A DNA stretch of 64,000 nucleotides from Streptomyces sp. NBC_00193 (GTDB lineage: Bacteria > Actinomycetota > Actinomycetes > Streptomycetales > Streptomycetaceae). Shown here in pieces: positions 42,362-50,547 of the stretch. The stretch lies in contig NZ_JAPEMM010000002.1 in assembly GCF_026342735.1 (NCBI RefSeq), positions 1,054,001 through 1,118,000 of the forward strand, read 5' to 3'. The notes beneath the pieces were generated by a model, which had not been told where the DNA came from, did no database searches, and was given only the letters and a program-made list of their open reading frames with translations. The position numbers and the translations under genes are program-made. Positions within the stretch are counted from its first letter, which is position 1, and each line of letters begins with the position of its first letter.

Positions 42362-43420
42362 TCACCCCTCGCTCCTGCCGAATCCGGTGAAGCGCCCCTG
42401 GATCAGGGTCACCCCGACGATGAGCGCGGTGAGTACGAAGGCTCCGGCCGATCCGAGTCCGTAGTCCTGGCTGCCCATCGCCGTGTTGTACAGGTAGCCC
42501 AGCGGGGTCTGGACGGGGGCCGAACCGGTCCCGGAGAGACCGCTGTTGAAGAGGTTGTAGAACTCGTCGAAGGCCTGGAAGGCGGCGATGAAGAGCAGCA
42601 TGAGCACGGCGACGGAGGTGTTGCGCAGCATCGGCAGGGTGATCCTGCGCAGCAGCCGCAGGCCGGTCGCGCCGTCGAGGGCGGCGGCCTCGTAGAGATC
42701 TTTGGGGATGCCCTGGAGGCCGGCCAGGAAGAGCACCATGTAGAAGCCGACCTGGAGCCAGAGCCGGAGGGTGACCAGCACGATCCAGTACAGCGGTGGC
42801 GAGGTGGTCTGCAGCCAGGGGACCGGGTCCATGCCGAACCAGCCGCCGAGGGTGTTGGCGATGCCGGACGGGAGCCCGTTGAACAGGCACATCTTCCACA
42901 GCAGCGAGGCGGCGACGTAGGACACGGCCGCCGGGATGAGGAAGACGGTGCGCAGCGCCGCCCGCCCCCGCCGGATCCGGTGGACCAGCAGGGCGAGCCC
43001 GAGGGAGGCGGCGAAGGTGACCGGCACGATGAAGGCGGTGAACAGCAGGATCTGTGTCAGGGAGCCGCGGAACGCCCCGTCGGAGAGCAGGGCCCGGTAG
43101 TTGTCCAGCCCCACCCACCGGCTGGGAGCGATGGTGCCGCGCGCGTCGCTCAGGCTGAGCAGGAAGCTCCAGCCGATGGCGACGTACTTGAAGACGCCGA
43201 GGCCGATCAGCATCGGAGCGGTGAGCAGCGCGAAGGCGATCCAGGCGGAGCGGCCGGCGCGGGGACGGCCGGCGCCGGGGCCCGAGCGGCGGCCCGAGCT
43301 GGGGCGACCGGCGCCGCGGCGGCCCGCGCGGAGGCCGCCCGCGCGGGCCGCCCCGGCCACGGACCGCCGGGACGGTCCCGGCCGCCCGGACGGCCCTGTG
43401 GTTTCCGGTGCGGGGAGCAT
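42362..43420 (-). CDS. carbohydrate ABC transporter permease (MalF type)
   Basis: A 352-residue permease. A long cytoplasmic N-terminus very rich in Arg, Gly and Pro (residues ~8-55) precedes about six helices. The coupling loop is KDLYEAAALDGATGLRLLRR; FDEFYNLFNSGLSGTG and TPLGYLYNTAMGSQDYGLGS are typical of the family. ATG at 43420 shares one base with the binding-protein stop (TGATG). The basic N-terminal extension is longer than normal. Confidence 0.88.
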   Translation of the reverse strand: MLPAPETTGPSGRPGPSRRSVAGAARAGGLRAGRRGAGRPSSGRRSGPGAGRPRAGRSAWIAFALLTAPMLIGLGVFKYVAIGWSFLLSLSDARGTIAPSRWVGLDNYRALLSDGAFRGSLTQILLFTAFIVPVTFAASLGLALLVHRIRRGRAALRTVFLIPAAVSYVAASLLWKMCLFNGLPSGIANTLGGWFGMDPVPWLQTTSPPLYWIVLVTLRLWLQVGFYMVLFLAGLQGIPKDLYEAAALDGATGLRLLRRITLPMLRNTSVAVLMLLFIAAFQAFDEFYNLFNSGLSGTGSAPVQTPLGYLYNTAMGSQDYGLGSAGAFVLTALIVGVTLIQGRFTGFGRSEG

Positions 43421-44697
43421 CAGCCGCGCTGCTTGTCGATGGCGCCCTGGGCCTGCCTCACCGCGTCCGCCAGGACCTCGGCGGGGACCCCCTGCCCGCC
43501 GGTGATCTTCGCGGCGGCTGCCGAGAAGGCGGAGCTGACGGCGGTGTCCCAGGTGCCCGGGTTGGACTTGCCGTACTTGGAGGCCAGTTCCACGGCCTCC
43601 TTGGCGGCTCCGTCGGTGAGCTTCGCGGCCCCCGCCGCCACGGACTTGCGGGGCGGGACGTGGAACCCGTAGCTCTCGGCCCAGTCCTTCTGCAGGTCCG
43701 TCTGCCGGATCCACAGCCACTGGACGAACTTCTTCGCGGCGTCCACGTTCTTGCTCTTGGCGTTGACGCAGCTGGTCCAGCCCCCGACGCGCACGACGGG
43801 GGTGCCCCCGGCCTTGAAGGCGGGCCACGGCAGGACGCCGAAGTCCTCGCCCAGCGCGGTCTTGACGGCGGGCATGGCCCACAGGCCGCACCACTGCATC
43901 GGAACGACGCCCTGGACGAGGGCGGACGGGTCCCACCAGTCCGTGGTGAATCCGAGGAGCAGGGACTTGTCCTCGTGCAGGCGCCGCAGGCCGTTCAGTG
44001 CTTCCAGTGCCTGCGGGGAGCCGAAGGCCACCGTGCCGTCGGTGACCAGGTCGCCGCCGTTCGAGCGGACGGCGAGGATCGGGCTGTCGCCGAGGCCGTC
44101 GTTGCCGAGGAACAGGCCCTTGCCGGACTTGGTGGTGAGCGCCTTGGCCGCCGCGACGAGCTCGTCGAAGGTGGTGGGCGGGGTGATGCCGGCCTGGGAC
44201 AGCACGCTCTTGCGGAAGTACAGCATCATGACGTCGTCGATCATCTTGACGCCGTAGAGCTTGCCGTCGACGCCCACACCGGCGATGGCGTTGTCGTTGA
44301 AGTCCGGCCTGTCGCTGCCGTAGATCTCGTCGAGGGCGGCGATCTGGCCCCGGCGGGCCAGGCTCTCGCTGAAGTCGCCGATCTCGAAGACGTCCGGTGC
44401 CGAGTCGGTGAGCAGGGTCGCGTTGAGCTTGCCGGAGTAGTCGCCCGGAACCCAGGTGACCTTGACGGCGATGTCCGGGTGGGCCTTGGTGAAGGCGGTC
44501 GCGTAACGCAGTGCGGCCTGCTGCGTGCCGGCCTCGCCGTACGCGTGGAACCAGACGTTCAGGGTGGTCTTCGCCTGGCCGGAGGCACCGGCGTTCGGGT
44601 CGGTGGAGCAGGCGGTGGTCACCACCGCTCCGGCGACGATCATCAGTGATCCGCCGAGAAAACGCCGTCGGCTAAGCTCGGTTCTGTGCGCGCTCAT
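43420..44697 (-). CDS. extracellular sugar-binding lipoprotein (family 1)
   Basis: A 425-residue binding protein. The signal has a twin-arginine motif (LSRRRFLGGSLMIVAG) and a lipobox ending in Cys (TTAC), a Tat lipoprotein. The mature part has LNVWFHAYGEAGTQQAALRY, VTWVPGDYSGKLNATLLTDS APDVF and PTTFDELVAAAKALTTKSGK, standard for sugar-binding proteins. Ligand inferred from neighbours: a galactose-containing oligosaccharide. It lies 137 bases downstream of the ROK regulator gene, with a possible hairpin between. Confidence 0.9.
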   Translation of the reverse strand: MSAHRTELSRRRFLGGSLMIVAGAVVTTACSTDPNAGASGQAKTTLNVWFHAYGEAGTQQAALRYATAFTKAHPDIAVKVTWVPGDYSGKLNATLLTDSAPDVFEIGDFSESLARRGQIAALDEIYGSDRPDFNDNAIAGVGVDGKLYGVKMIDDVMMLYFRKSVLSQAGITPPTTFDELVAAAKALTTKSGKGLFLGNDGLGDSPILAVRSNGGDLVTDGTVAFGSPQALEALNGLRRLHEDKSLLLGFTTDWWDPSALVQGVVPMQWCGLWAMPAVKTALGEDFGVLPWPAFKAGGTPVVRVGGWTSCVNAKSKNVDAAKKFVQWLWIRQTDLQKDWAESYGFHVPPRKSVAAGAAKLTDGAAKEAVELASKYGKSNPGTWDTAVSSAFSAAAAKITGGQGVPAEVLADAVRQAQGAIDKQRG

Positions 44698-44757
44698 GTC
44701 GCATCCTTCCGTGAGGGTAGGCGGGATGTGGGTGTGTCCGGCCCGGTCCGGCCCGGT

Positions 44758-44798
44758 CGGTGCCCTCCATCAGTGCTTGCCGGCAGTGAGGGGCACCG
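44758..44798 (-). terminator. possible hairpin between ROK and binding-protein genes
   Basis: cggtgccctc and gaggggcaccg pair with one bulged base around a 20-base interior. It lies after the ROK stop on the minus strand and could end or attenuate the ROK transcript before the importer genes. Confidence 0.4.
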
Positions 44799-44834
44799 GC
44801 CGGGTGGGCCGGGTGCGGTACGCGTGGTGCGCCG

Positions 44835-46022
44835 CTACGGGAGTGCCGCGGCGGCCGTGCTCGGTGGGAACAGCGCCTGGACCGCCACCGCGGCGGCCCC
44901 GCGGGCCCACTCCTCCCAGGGGAGCGGGCGCAGGGACAGGGGGCACTTGACCGCGGCCCCGAAGGCGTGTGCCGCGTAGGCGTCCTTGATGTGCTGTCCG
45001 AACAGGTCGTAGGTACCGGCTCCCTCGCCGCTGACCACGACGCGTTCCGGGCCGACGAGGTTGACCAGGGTGGCGATGCCGACGCCGATCGCGCGGCCCG
45101 CCCGGGCGAAGGCCTCGCGGGCCACGGGGTCCCCGTCGCGGGCCATCTCCACGGCCCGGTCGAAGCCGAGGTCGGCCGCTCCGGTCCCGCGGCGGACCGC
45201 TTCGAGGATCGCGCCGGTCGAGGCGATGGCCTCGACGCAGCCGACCGCGCCGCAGCGGCAGCGCGGACCGGCCGGGTCGACGGGGATGTGCCCCATCTCC
45301 CCGGCCACTCCGTAGGCGCCGGTCACCAGCTCTCCGTTGACGACGAGCGCGGAGCCGATCCCCGCGCCGATCGTGACCAGCGCGAAGTAGCCGGTGCCGA
45401 CCCCCTCCCCGAACCAGTGCTCGGCAAGGGTCAGTGCTTTGACGTCGTTCTCGACGGTGACCGTCAGGCCGGTGGTGCCGGCCAGCGTCTCGGCGAGCGG
45501 TACGTCGCGCCAGCCGAGGCGGCCGGAGAAACGGACCCGGCCGCCGCCGCGGTCCACGTCGCCCGAGACCGCGATGCCCAGGTGCCGGGTGCGGTCCCGG
45601 AACGCGGTGTCGGTGTCCAGCAGTTCGTCGACCAGATCGGTCAACAGTCCTGCAACAGAGCTCGGTTCATGGCTGTCGAGGGTCCGTTCGGCCGTGGCCC
45701 GGACCCGGGCCCGCAGGTCGCACACCACACCGAACAGCCGGTCGTCGCTGATCTTCACTCCGACGAAGAACTCCCGGTCCGGGGTGACGGCCAGCGGGTT
45801 GACCGGACGGCCGGCCCCGGGAGCGGTGCGCTCGGGCGGGAGTTCGTGCAGGTACCCGTCGTCGATGAGCGGCCGCGCGGCCTTGGTGATGGCCGTCGAG
45901 GAGAGCCCGGTCCGGCGCGCGAGCTCCACCCGGCTGAGGGGGCCCTCGGCCAGGAGCAGGGCGAGGACCGCCGTTTCGGCCGGTGCGGAGACCAGGGGTG
46001 GCTGGGAGTGGTTTCGAAACAC
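44835..46022 (-). CDS. ROK-family transcriptional regulator
   Basis: A 395-residue regulator: a winged-helix DNA-binding part (LSRVELARRTGLSSTAITKA at ~35-55) and a ROK sugar-kinase-like domain with GVKISDDRLFGVVCDLRARV, GIAVSGDVDRGGGRVRFSGR, VENDVKALTLAEHWFGEGVG and the zinc site GHIPVDPAGPRCRCGAVGCV. It should sense a sugar and control the importer operon downstream and the divergent alpha-galactosidase. GTG at 46022 was chosen because the -35/-10 elements of the promoter lie just upstream, leaving a very short leader; an in-frame TTG at 46070 would put the promoter inside the gene. Confidence 0.87.
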   Translation of the reverse strand: MFRNHSQPPLVSAPAETAVLALLLAEGPLSRVELARRTGLSSTAITKAARPLIDDGYLHELPPERTAPGAGRPVNPLAVTPDREFFVGVKISDDRLFGVVCDLRARVRATAERTLDSHEPSSVAGLLTDLVDELLDTDTAFRDRTRHLGIAVSGDVDRGGGRVRFSGRLGWRDVPLAETLAGTTGLTVTVENDVKALTLAEHWFGEGVGTGYFALVTIGAGIGSALVVNGELVTGAYGVAGEMGHIPVDPAGPRCRCGAVGCVEAIASTGAILEAVRRGTGAADLGFDRAVEMARDGDPVAREAFARAGRAIGVGIATLVNLVGPERVVVSGEGAGTYDLFGQHIKDAYAAHAFGAAVKCPLSLRPLPWEEWARGAAAVAVQALFPPSTAAAALP

Positions 46023-46042
46023 GGGTGCAACGTAGAGCAAAT

Positions 46043-46090
46043 AAATAACTTCGTCCAGTATTGATTTCAACCCGGGGTCCGCCCTAGCCT
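46043..46090. promoter_or_regulatory. divergent overlapping promoters of ROK gene and alpha-galactosidase gene
   Basis: Rightward: ttgatt (46061-46066), an 18-base spacer and tagcct (46085-46090). Leftward: ttgaaa (46070-46065 on the minus strand), 17-base spacer and tattta around 46047-46042. The two -35 boxes are the halves of one 10-base element ttgatttcaa, so one bound regulator could switch both. Confidence 0.6.
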
Positions 46091-46141
46091 CTGGCCAACT
46101 CCTTGCCCGTGTACGGGCCTTCGACCTCAGGGGACCTCTTC

Positions 46142-48307
46142 GTGCCTGCCGCGCTCCCGCCCGTCACCTTCGACCCCGCTTCCGGCATCGCCGTGCTCCG
46201 CACCCCGAACAGCGTGTACGCCCTGCGCATCGGCCCCGACGGCAGCCCGCGGCACTTGCATTGGGGCGCACCGCTCGACACCGCCGCCCTGACCCTGCTG
46301 CCGGAGGCCGTCTCCCCCGCCGCGAGCAGCTTCGAGGCCGGGGCCGCGGCGGACGAGCTGGCTCCGCAGACCGGGGCGCGGTTCGGTCCGGCGGGCCTCC
46401 AGGTCCGCTTCGCCGACGGAACCGTGGGCGCCCAGTGGGAGTTCGCCGGACACCGCATCGACGGCGGCGAACTGCGGCTGTACCTCGCGGACCGCCACTA
46501 TCCCCTGCGCACGGAGCTCTGCTACCGCGTCCGGCCGGGCAGTGACGTCGTCGAACGCTGGGTGGAGCTCACGCACACCGGAGCCGGGGTCGAGGCCGAA
46601 GCCGGGGCCGAATCCGGGGCCGGAGCCGGGGTCGAAGCCGGTCCGATCACCGTCGACCGGCTGGACTCCGCCTCCTGGACGGCCCCGACGCTCGCCGACT
46701 ACCGGCTCAGCCACCTCACGGGCGGCTGGAACAGCGAGTTCCAGCTGCACCGCGACCGGCTTCCCGTCGCCGAGACCGTCCTGACCAGCCGCCGTGGGCT
46801 CACCGGCCACCACGCCAGCCCCTGGCTCGCCCTCGACGACGGCGCCGCGACCGAGGAGCGGGGCGAGGTGTGGAGCACCGCCCTCGCCTGGAGCGGAAGT
46901 TGGCGCATCACGCTGCACCGCGACGCGGTCGGCCGCACCACCTGGACGGGAGGGTTCGGCCACGAGGGGCTGCGCTGGACCCTGGAACCGGGCGGCAGCC
47001 TGAGCACCCCCGTGTTCGCCGGGCTCTACACCCCGCACGGCTTCGGCGCGGCCAGCCGGGCCTGGCACGGCTACGTCGCGGACCACGTACTGCCGGAGCC
47101 CGAACGGGAGCGGCCCGTCCTCTACAACTCCTGGGAGGCCACCGGCTTCGACGTCGACCAGGCCGGCCAGATCAAGCTGGCCCACCTGGCCGCCGGACTC
47201 GGCGCCGAGCTGTTCGTCCTGGACGACGGCTGGTTCGGCGCACGGCGCGACGACCGGGCCGGGCTGGGCGACTGGACCCCGCGCCCCGAGGCCTTTCCCG
47301 AGGGGCTGCGCCCCCTCGCAGACGAGGTCCACCGCCTCGGCATGACCTTCGGTCTGTGGGTGGAGCCCGAAATGGTCAACCGGGACAGCGAGTTGTACCG
47401 CGCCCATCCCGACTGGGTCATCCACTCCCCCACCCGGGAGGCGACCGAACTGCGTCATCAGCTCGTACTGAACTTCGCCCGGCCCGAGGTAGAGGCCTGG
47501 GCCCAGCGCACCCTGGACCGTCTCGTACGCGACCACGGGGTGGGCTGGCTCAAGTGGGACGCCAACCGCGCCTTCACCGAGGCCGGCTGGGAGGGGAACC
47601 CCGATCCCGACCGGCTGTGGATCGACCACACCCGGGCCGTCTACCGCGTCATGGACCGGCTGCGCGCCGGCCACCCGGGCCTGCGCATCGAGGCGTGCGC
47701 GGGCGGTGGCGGGCGCGCCGACCTCGGCATCCTGGCCCGCACCGACCAGGCGTGGACCTCCGACAACACCGACCCCGTCGACCGGATCGCGATCCAGGAC
47801 GGCTTCAGCCAGCTCTTCCCGGCCCGGACCATGGCCGCGTGGGTCACCGACAGCCCCAACACGGCCACCGGCCGGCGCACCCCGCTGCGCTTCCGGTTCC
47901 ACGTCGCCATGTCCGGCGCCCTCGGCCTCGGCGGGGACCTGACGGGCTGGTCCGCCGAGGAACTCGACGAAGCGGCCGCGCTCGTGGCCCAGTACAAGCA
48001 GATCCGCCCGCTGGTCCAGTACGGGATCCAGCACCGCCTCAAGGGCGCGGGCGGGGTGACGGCCGTCCACTACGCCGCCGGGGACGGTGGCGAGCACGCC
48101 GTGCTCGCCTGGCGGCCCGCGACCCGGTTCGGCCACCGGCCCGCCCCCCTCGGACTGCCCGCACTGGACACCGGCGCCCACTACCTGGACCCGGACCGGG
48201 ACCAGGTGCACAGCGGCGCCGTCCTGGTCCACCGCGGCATCGAGCTCGCGCTGCCCGCCGGGGACTACGCGAGCCGGCTGATCCGGCTGCGCCGCATCAC
48301 CCCCTGA
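46142..48307 (+). CDS. GH36 alpha-galactosidase (bacterial tetrameric type)
   Basis: A 721-residue cytoplasmic enzyme that removes alpha-galactosyl groups from melibiose, raffinose and similar sugars. An N-terminal beta-supersandwich (to ~330) has WNSEFQLHRDRL; the catalytic barrel has RPVLYNSWEATGFDVDQAGQ, ELFVLDDGWFGARRDD, the nucleophile Asp in GWLKWDANRAFTEAGW (about 473), CAGGGGRADLGIL and the acid/base Asp in TSDNTDPVDRIAIQDG (about 540). A low-complexity Glu/Ala/Gly insert lies at ~145-160. GTG at 46142 follows agggga at good spacing; TTG 46103 and GTG 46109 are alternatives. Divergent from the ROK regulator. Confidence 0.93.
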   Translation: MPAALPPVTFDPASGIAVLRTPNSVYALRIGPDGSPRHLHWGAPLDTAALTLLPEAVSPAASSFEAGAAADELAPQTGARFGPAGLQVRFADGTVGAQWEFAGHRIDGGELRLYLADRHYPLRTELCYRVRPGSDVVERWVELTHTGAGVEAEAGAESGAGAGVEAGPITVDRLDSASWTAPTLADYRLSHLTGGWNSEFQLHRDRLPVAETVLTSRRGLTGHHASPWLALDDGAATEERGEVWSTALAWSGSWRITLHRDAVGRTTWTGGFGHEGLRWTLEPGGSLSTPVFAGLYTPHGFGAASRAWHGYVADHVLPEPERERPVLYNSWEATGFDVDQAGQIKLAHLAAGLGAELFVLDDGWFGARRDDRAGLGDWTPRPEAFPEGLRPLADEVHRLGMTFGLWVEPEMVNRDSELYRAHPDWVIHSPTREATELRHQLVLNFARPEVEAWAQRTLDRLVRDHGVGWLKWDANRAFTEAGWEGNPDPDRLWIDHTRAVYRVMDRLRAGHPGLRIEACAGGGGRADLGILARTDQAWTSDNTDPVDRIAIQDGFSQLFPARTMAAWVTDSPNTATGRRTPLRFRFHVAMSGALGLGGDLTGWSAEELDEAAALVAQYKQIRPLVQYGIQHRLKGAGGVTAVHYAAGDGGEHAVLAWRPATRFGHRPAPLGLPALDTGAHYLDPDRDQVHSGAVLVHRGIELALPAGDYASRLIRLRRITP

Positions 48308-48375
48308 CCCTGCGGACCGGCCACCGCGCCCCACGCAGAGACCCGCACCCACCCACGGACACCCTGGACCGGACC

Positions 48376-49218
48376 ATGCACACTCACCACGTTCTGGTCG
48401 TCGGCATCGACGGCGTACGGCTCGACCTGCTGCCGCAGCTCGACACCCCCCACCTCGACGGGATAGCCGACGCGGGGTTCCTCGCCCCCGTCGAGATCGA
48501 CGAGGCCACACCGACCATGTCCGGGCCCTGCTGGGCCACCATCGCCACCGGGGTCACCGTCGCCAAGCACGGGGTGTGGGGGAACCGGCTCGACGGCAAC
48601 CGCCTCGACGTCTTCCCGGACTTCACCACGCGGCTGGCACTCGAATGCGGGCGGCGCACCTTCGCGGCCGGCGGCTGGTCCCCCTTGTTCCTCGCCCAGC
48701 AGGGCGGCCCGCTCTTCACCGCCCCCAGCCGGCTGAGCTTCATCGCCCCCCGCGCGGACACGCCGGAGGCCTGGGAGGAGGCGGACGAGGCCGTGACCGC
48801 AGAAGCGGCGCACGTGCTGGGCTCCGGGGAGGAACTCCACGCCTCCTTCGTCTACCTCGGCGCCGTCGACGAGACCGCCCACTTCCTCGGCTGTGGCGAG
48901 GAGTACCGCCGGTCGATCGAGACGGCGGACCAGCGCCTGGGCCGCCTCCTCAAGGCCGTGCGCGACCGGCCGGGCCACCCCGGGGAACAGTGGACGGTCA
49001 TCGTGGTGACCGACCACGGACACCGCGACGAGGGGGGCCACGGGGGGCGCAGCGAGCTGGAGCGGACCGCCTGGGTGGCCGCCTGCGGGCCGGGCCTGGC
49101 GGCCGGCGTGACGCCGCCGGCTGTCCGGCACACCGATGTCGCCGCCCACGTCTACGCCGCGCTGGGCATCGGCCTGGACGCCCACTGGACACTGGACGGC
49201 ACGCCCTTCACCGCCTGA
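48376..49218 (+). CDS. alkaline-phosphatase-superfamily / nucleotide pyrophosphatase-like protein
   Basis: A 280-residue cytoplasmic protein of the type I phosphodiesterase branch. VLVVGIDGVRLDLLPQLDTP gives the first metal Asp, ATPTMSGPCWATIATGVTVA the nucleophile Thr/Ser region and KHGVWGN the following loop; VYLGAVDETAHFLGCG and VVTDHGHRDEGGHGG supply further metal ligands. It probably cleaves a phosphodiester or phosphonate; the substrate is unknown. ATG at 48376, 68 bases after the alpha-galactosidase stop, so probably in the same transcript. Confidence 0.85.
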   Translation: MHTHHVLVVGIDGVRLDLLPQLDTPHLDGIADAGFLAPVEIDEATPTMSGPCWATIATGVTVAKHGVWGNRLDGNRLDVFPDFTTRLALECGRRTFAAGGWSPLFLAQQGGPLFTAPSRLSFIAPRADTPEAWEEADEAVTAEAAHVLGSGEELHASFVYLGAVDETAHFLGCGEEYRRSIETADQRLGRLLKAVRDRPGHPGEQWTVIVVTDHGHRDEGGHGGRSELERTAWVAACGPGLAAGVTPPAVRHTDVAAHVYAALGIGLDAHWTLDGTPFTA

Positions 49219-49330
49219 GCGGGCCGGCCGCCGGGGCCGGGGCACCTGGACTGCTCCCGGGGCCCGGGCTCCGGCATGCTCGTGCCCGCGCTCCGGGCCT
49301 GGGCTCCGGCCCGCGCCCCGGCCCCGGCCC

Positions 49331-49412
49331 CGGCTACAGATCCAGCCGGGGCCGGCCCCGGCTACAGATCCAGCCGGGGCCGGCCCCGGCTACAGCTCCA
49401 GCCGGCGCGCGC
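49331..49412. repeat. 28-bp tandem repeat at the galK 3' end
   Basis: Two full copies (49331-49358, 49359-49386) and a diverged third (from 49387) of a unit starting cggctacagatccagccggg. The third copy is the last codons and stop of galK, so the intergenic copies repeat the galK terminus including its stop (cta on plus). Each copy can fold by pairing ccggct with agccgg, and ggggccggcccc between copies is itself a palindrome. Confidence 0.8.
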
Positions 49413-50547
49413 CCGCCGCCGGGGTCGCGGTGAGGAGGCGGGGCAGCCGGTGGCCGGCCGCCGCGAAGGCCGCCGTGACGGCCCCGCCCACCGCGTCCTC
49501 GCGCCCCGCCTCCACCAGCGCGATGACGGAGCCGCCGAAGCCGCCTCCCGTCATCCGGGCACCGAGGGCTCCGGCGCCCAGCGCGGCCGTCACGGCGAGG
49601 TCGGTCTCCGGGCAGGAGACCCGGTAGTCGTCGCGGAGCGAGGCGTGACCGGCCGTCAGGATCGGGCCGAGAGCGGCCGCGTCGCCCTCCCGGAGCCGGG
49701 CGACCGCCTCTTCGACCCGGCCGTTCTCCGTCACCACGTGGCGGACCAGCGGTACGAGTTCCGCCGGGAGCTCGTCCAGGGCCCCCGCGAGGTTCCCGGC
49801 GGGCAGATCCCGCAGGGCGCGCAGGCCGAGCAGCCCGGCCGCCCGTTCACAGCCCGCGCGCAGGGCCGCGTACGCCCCGTCGCCCAGGTCGTGGGAGACC
49901 CGGGTGTCGATCACGAGCAGGACGAGTCCCTGCCCCGGGAGGTCGAGGGGGACCTGCCGGTGGAGTTCCGGGGTGCGGGCGTCGAGGTGGAGGGCGGCGC
50001 CGGTGGTGCAGCACACGGAGGCCATCTGGTCCATGATCCCGCAGGGGACGCCGGCGAAGGCGTTCTCCGCCCGCTGGGCGATCCGGGCCAGTTCGGGCCC
50101 GGGCAGCCGCAGTCCGTACAGCTCGTCGTGGGCGACGGCGACCGCGCACTCCAGCGCGGCGGAGGAGGAGAGGCCCGCGCCGGTGGGCACCGTGCTGTCG
50201 AAGTGGAGGTCCGCGCCACCGACCGGGTGTCCCGCCTCGGCGAGGGCCCAGACCACTCCGGCCGGGTACGCGGCCCAGCCCGGCACCGCTCCGGGGACCA
50301 GGTCCGCCACGGCGAGCTCGGTGATCCGGCCGTCGCCCTGCGCGCTGTGCAGCAGCAGTCGGCCGTCCGTACGGGCGCGGGCGGCGACCAGGGTGGTCTG
50401 CGGGAGGGCGATGGGGAGGGCGAACCCGTCGTTGTAGTCGGTGTGTTCACCGATCAGGTTGACCCGGCCGGGCGCCGCCCAGATCCCGTCGGGGGCGCCG
50501 CCGTAGAGCTTCGCGAAGGCGGCCGCGGCCTGCTCGGTGCGGCTCAT
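49390..50547 (-). CDS. galK: galactokinase
   Basis: A 385-residue GHMP kinase phosphorylating galactose at C1 with ATP in the Leloir pathway. APGRVNLIGEHTDYNDGFAL is the galactokinase signature with the substrate-binding Glu-His; STVPTGAGLSSSAALECAVA is the GHMP ATP loop; FAGVPCGIMDQMASVC holds the catalytic Asp; GARMTGGGFGGSVIALVEAG is the third GHMP motif. ATG at 50547 overlaps the galT stop (ATGA), so galT and galK are translationally coupled. Confidence 0.96.
   Translation of the reverse strand: MSRTEQAAAAFAKLYGGAPDGIWAAPGRVNLIGEHTDYNDGFALPIALPQTTLVAARARTDGRLLLHSAQGDGRITELAVADLVPGAVPGWAAYPAGVVWALAEAGHPVGGADLHFDSTVPTGAGLSSSAALECAVAVAHDELYGLRLPGPELARIAQRAENAFAGVPCGIMDQMASVCCTTGAALHLDARTPELHRQVPLDLPGQGLVLLVIDTRVSHDLGDGAYAALRAGCERAAGLLGLRALRDLPAGNLAGALDELPAELVPLVRHVVTENGRVEEAVARLREGDAAALGPILTAGHASLRDDYRVSCPETDLAVTAALGAGALGARMTGGGFGGSVIALVEAGREDAVGGAVTAAFAAAGHRLPRLLTATPAAGARRLEL

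Noticed and set aside
49331..49412. 28-bp repeats considered as CRISPR repeats.
   Set aside because: They are directly adjacent with no spacers and duplicate the galK terminus; no cas gene is present.
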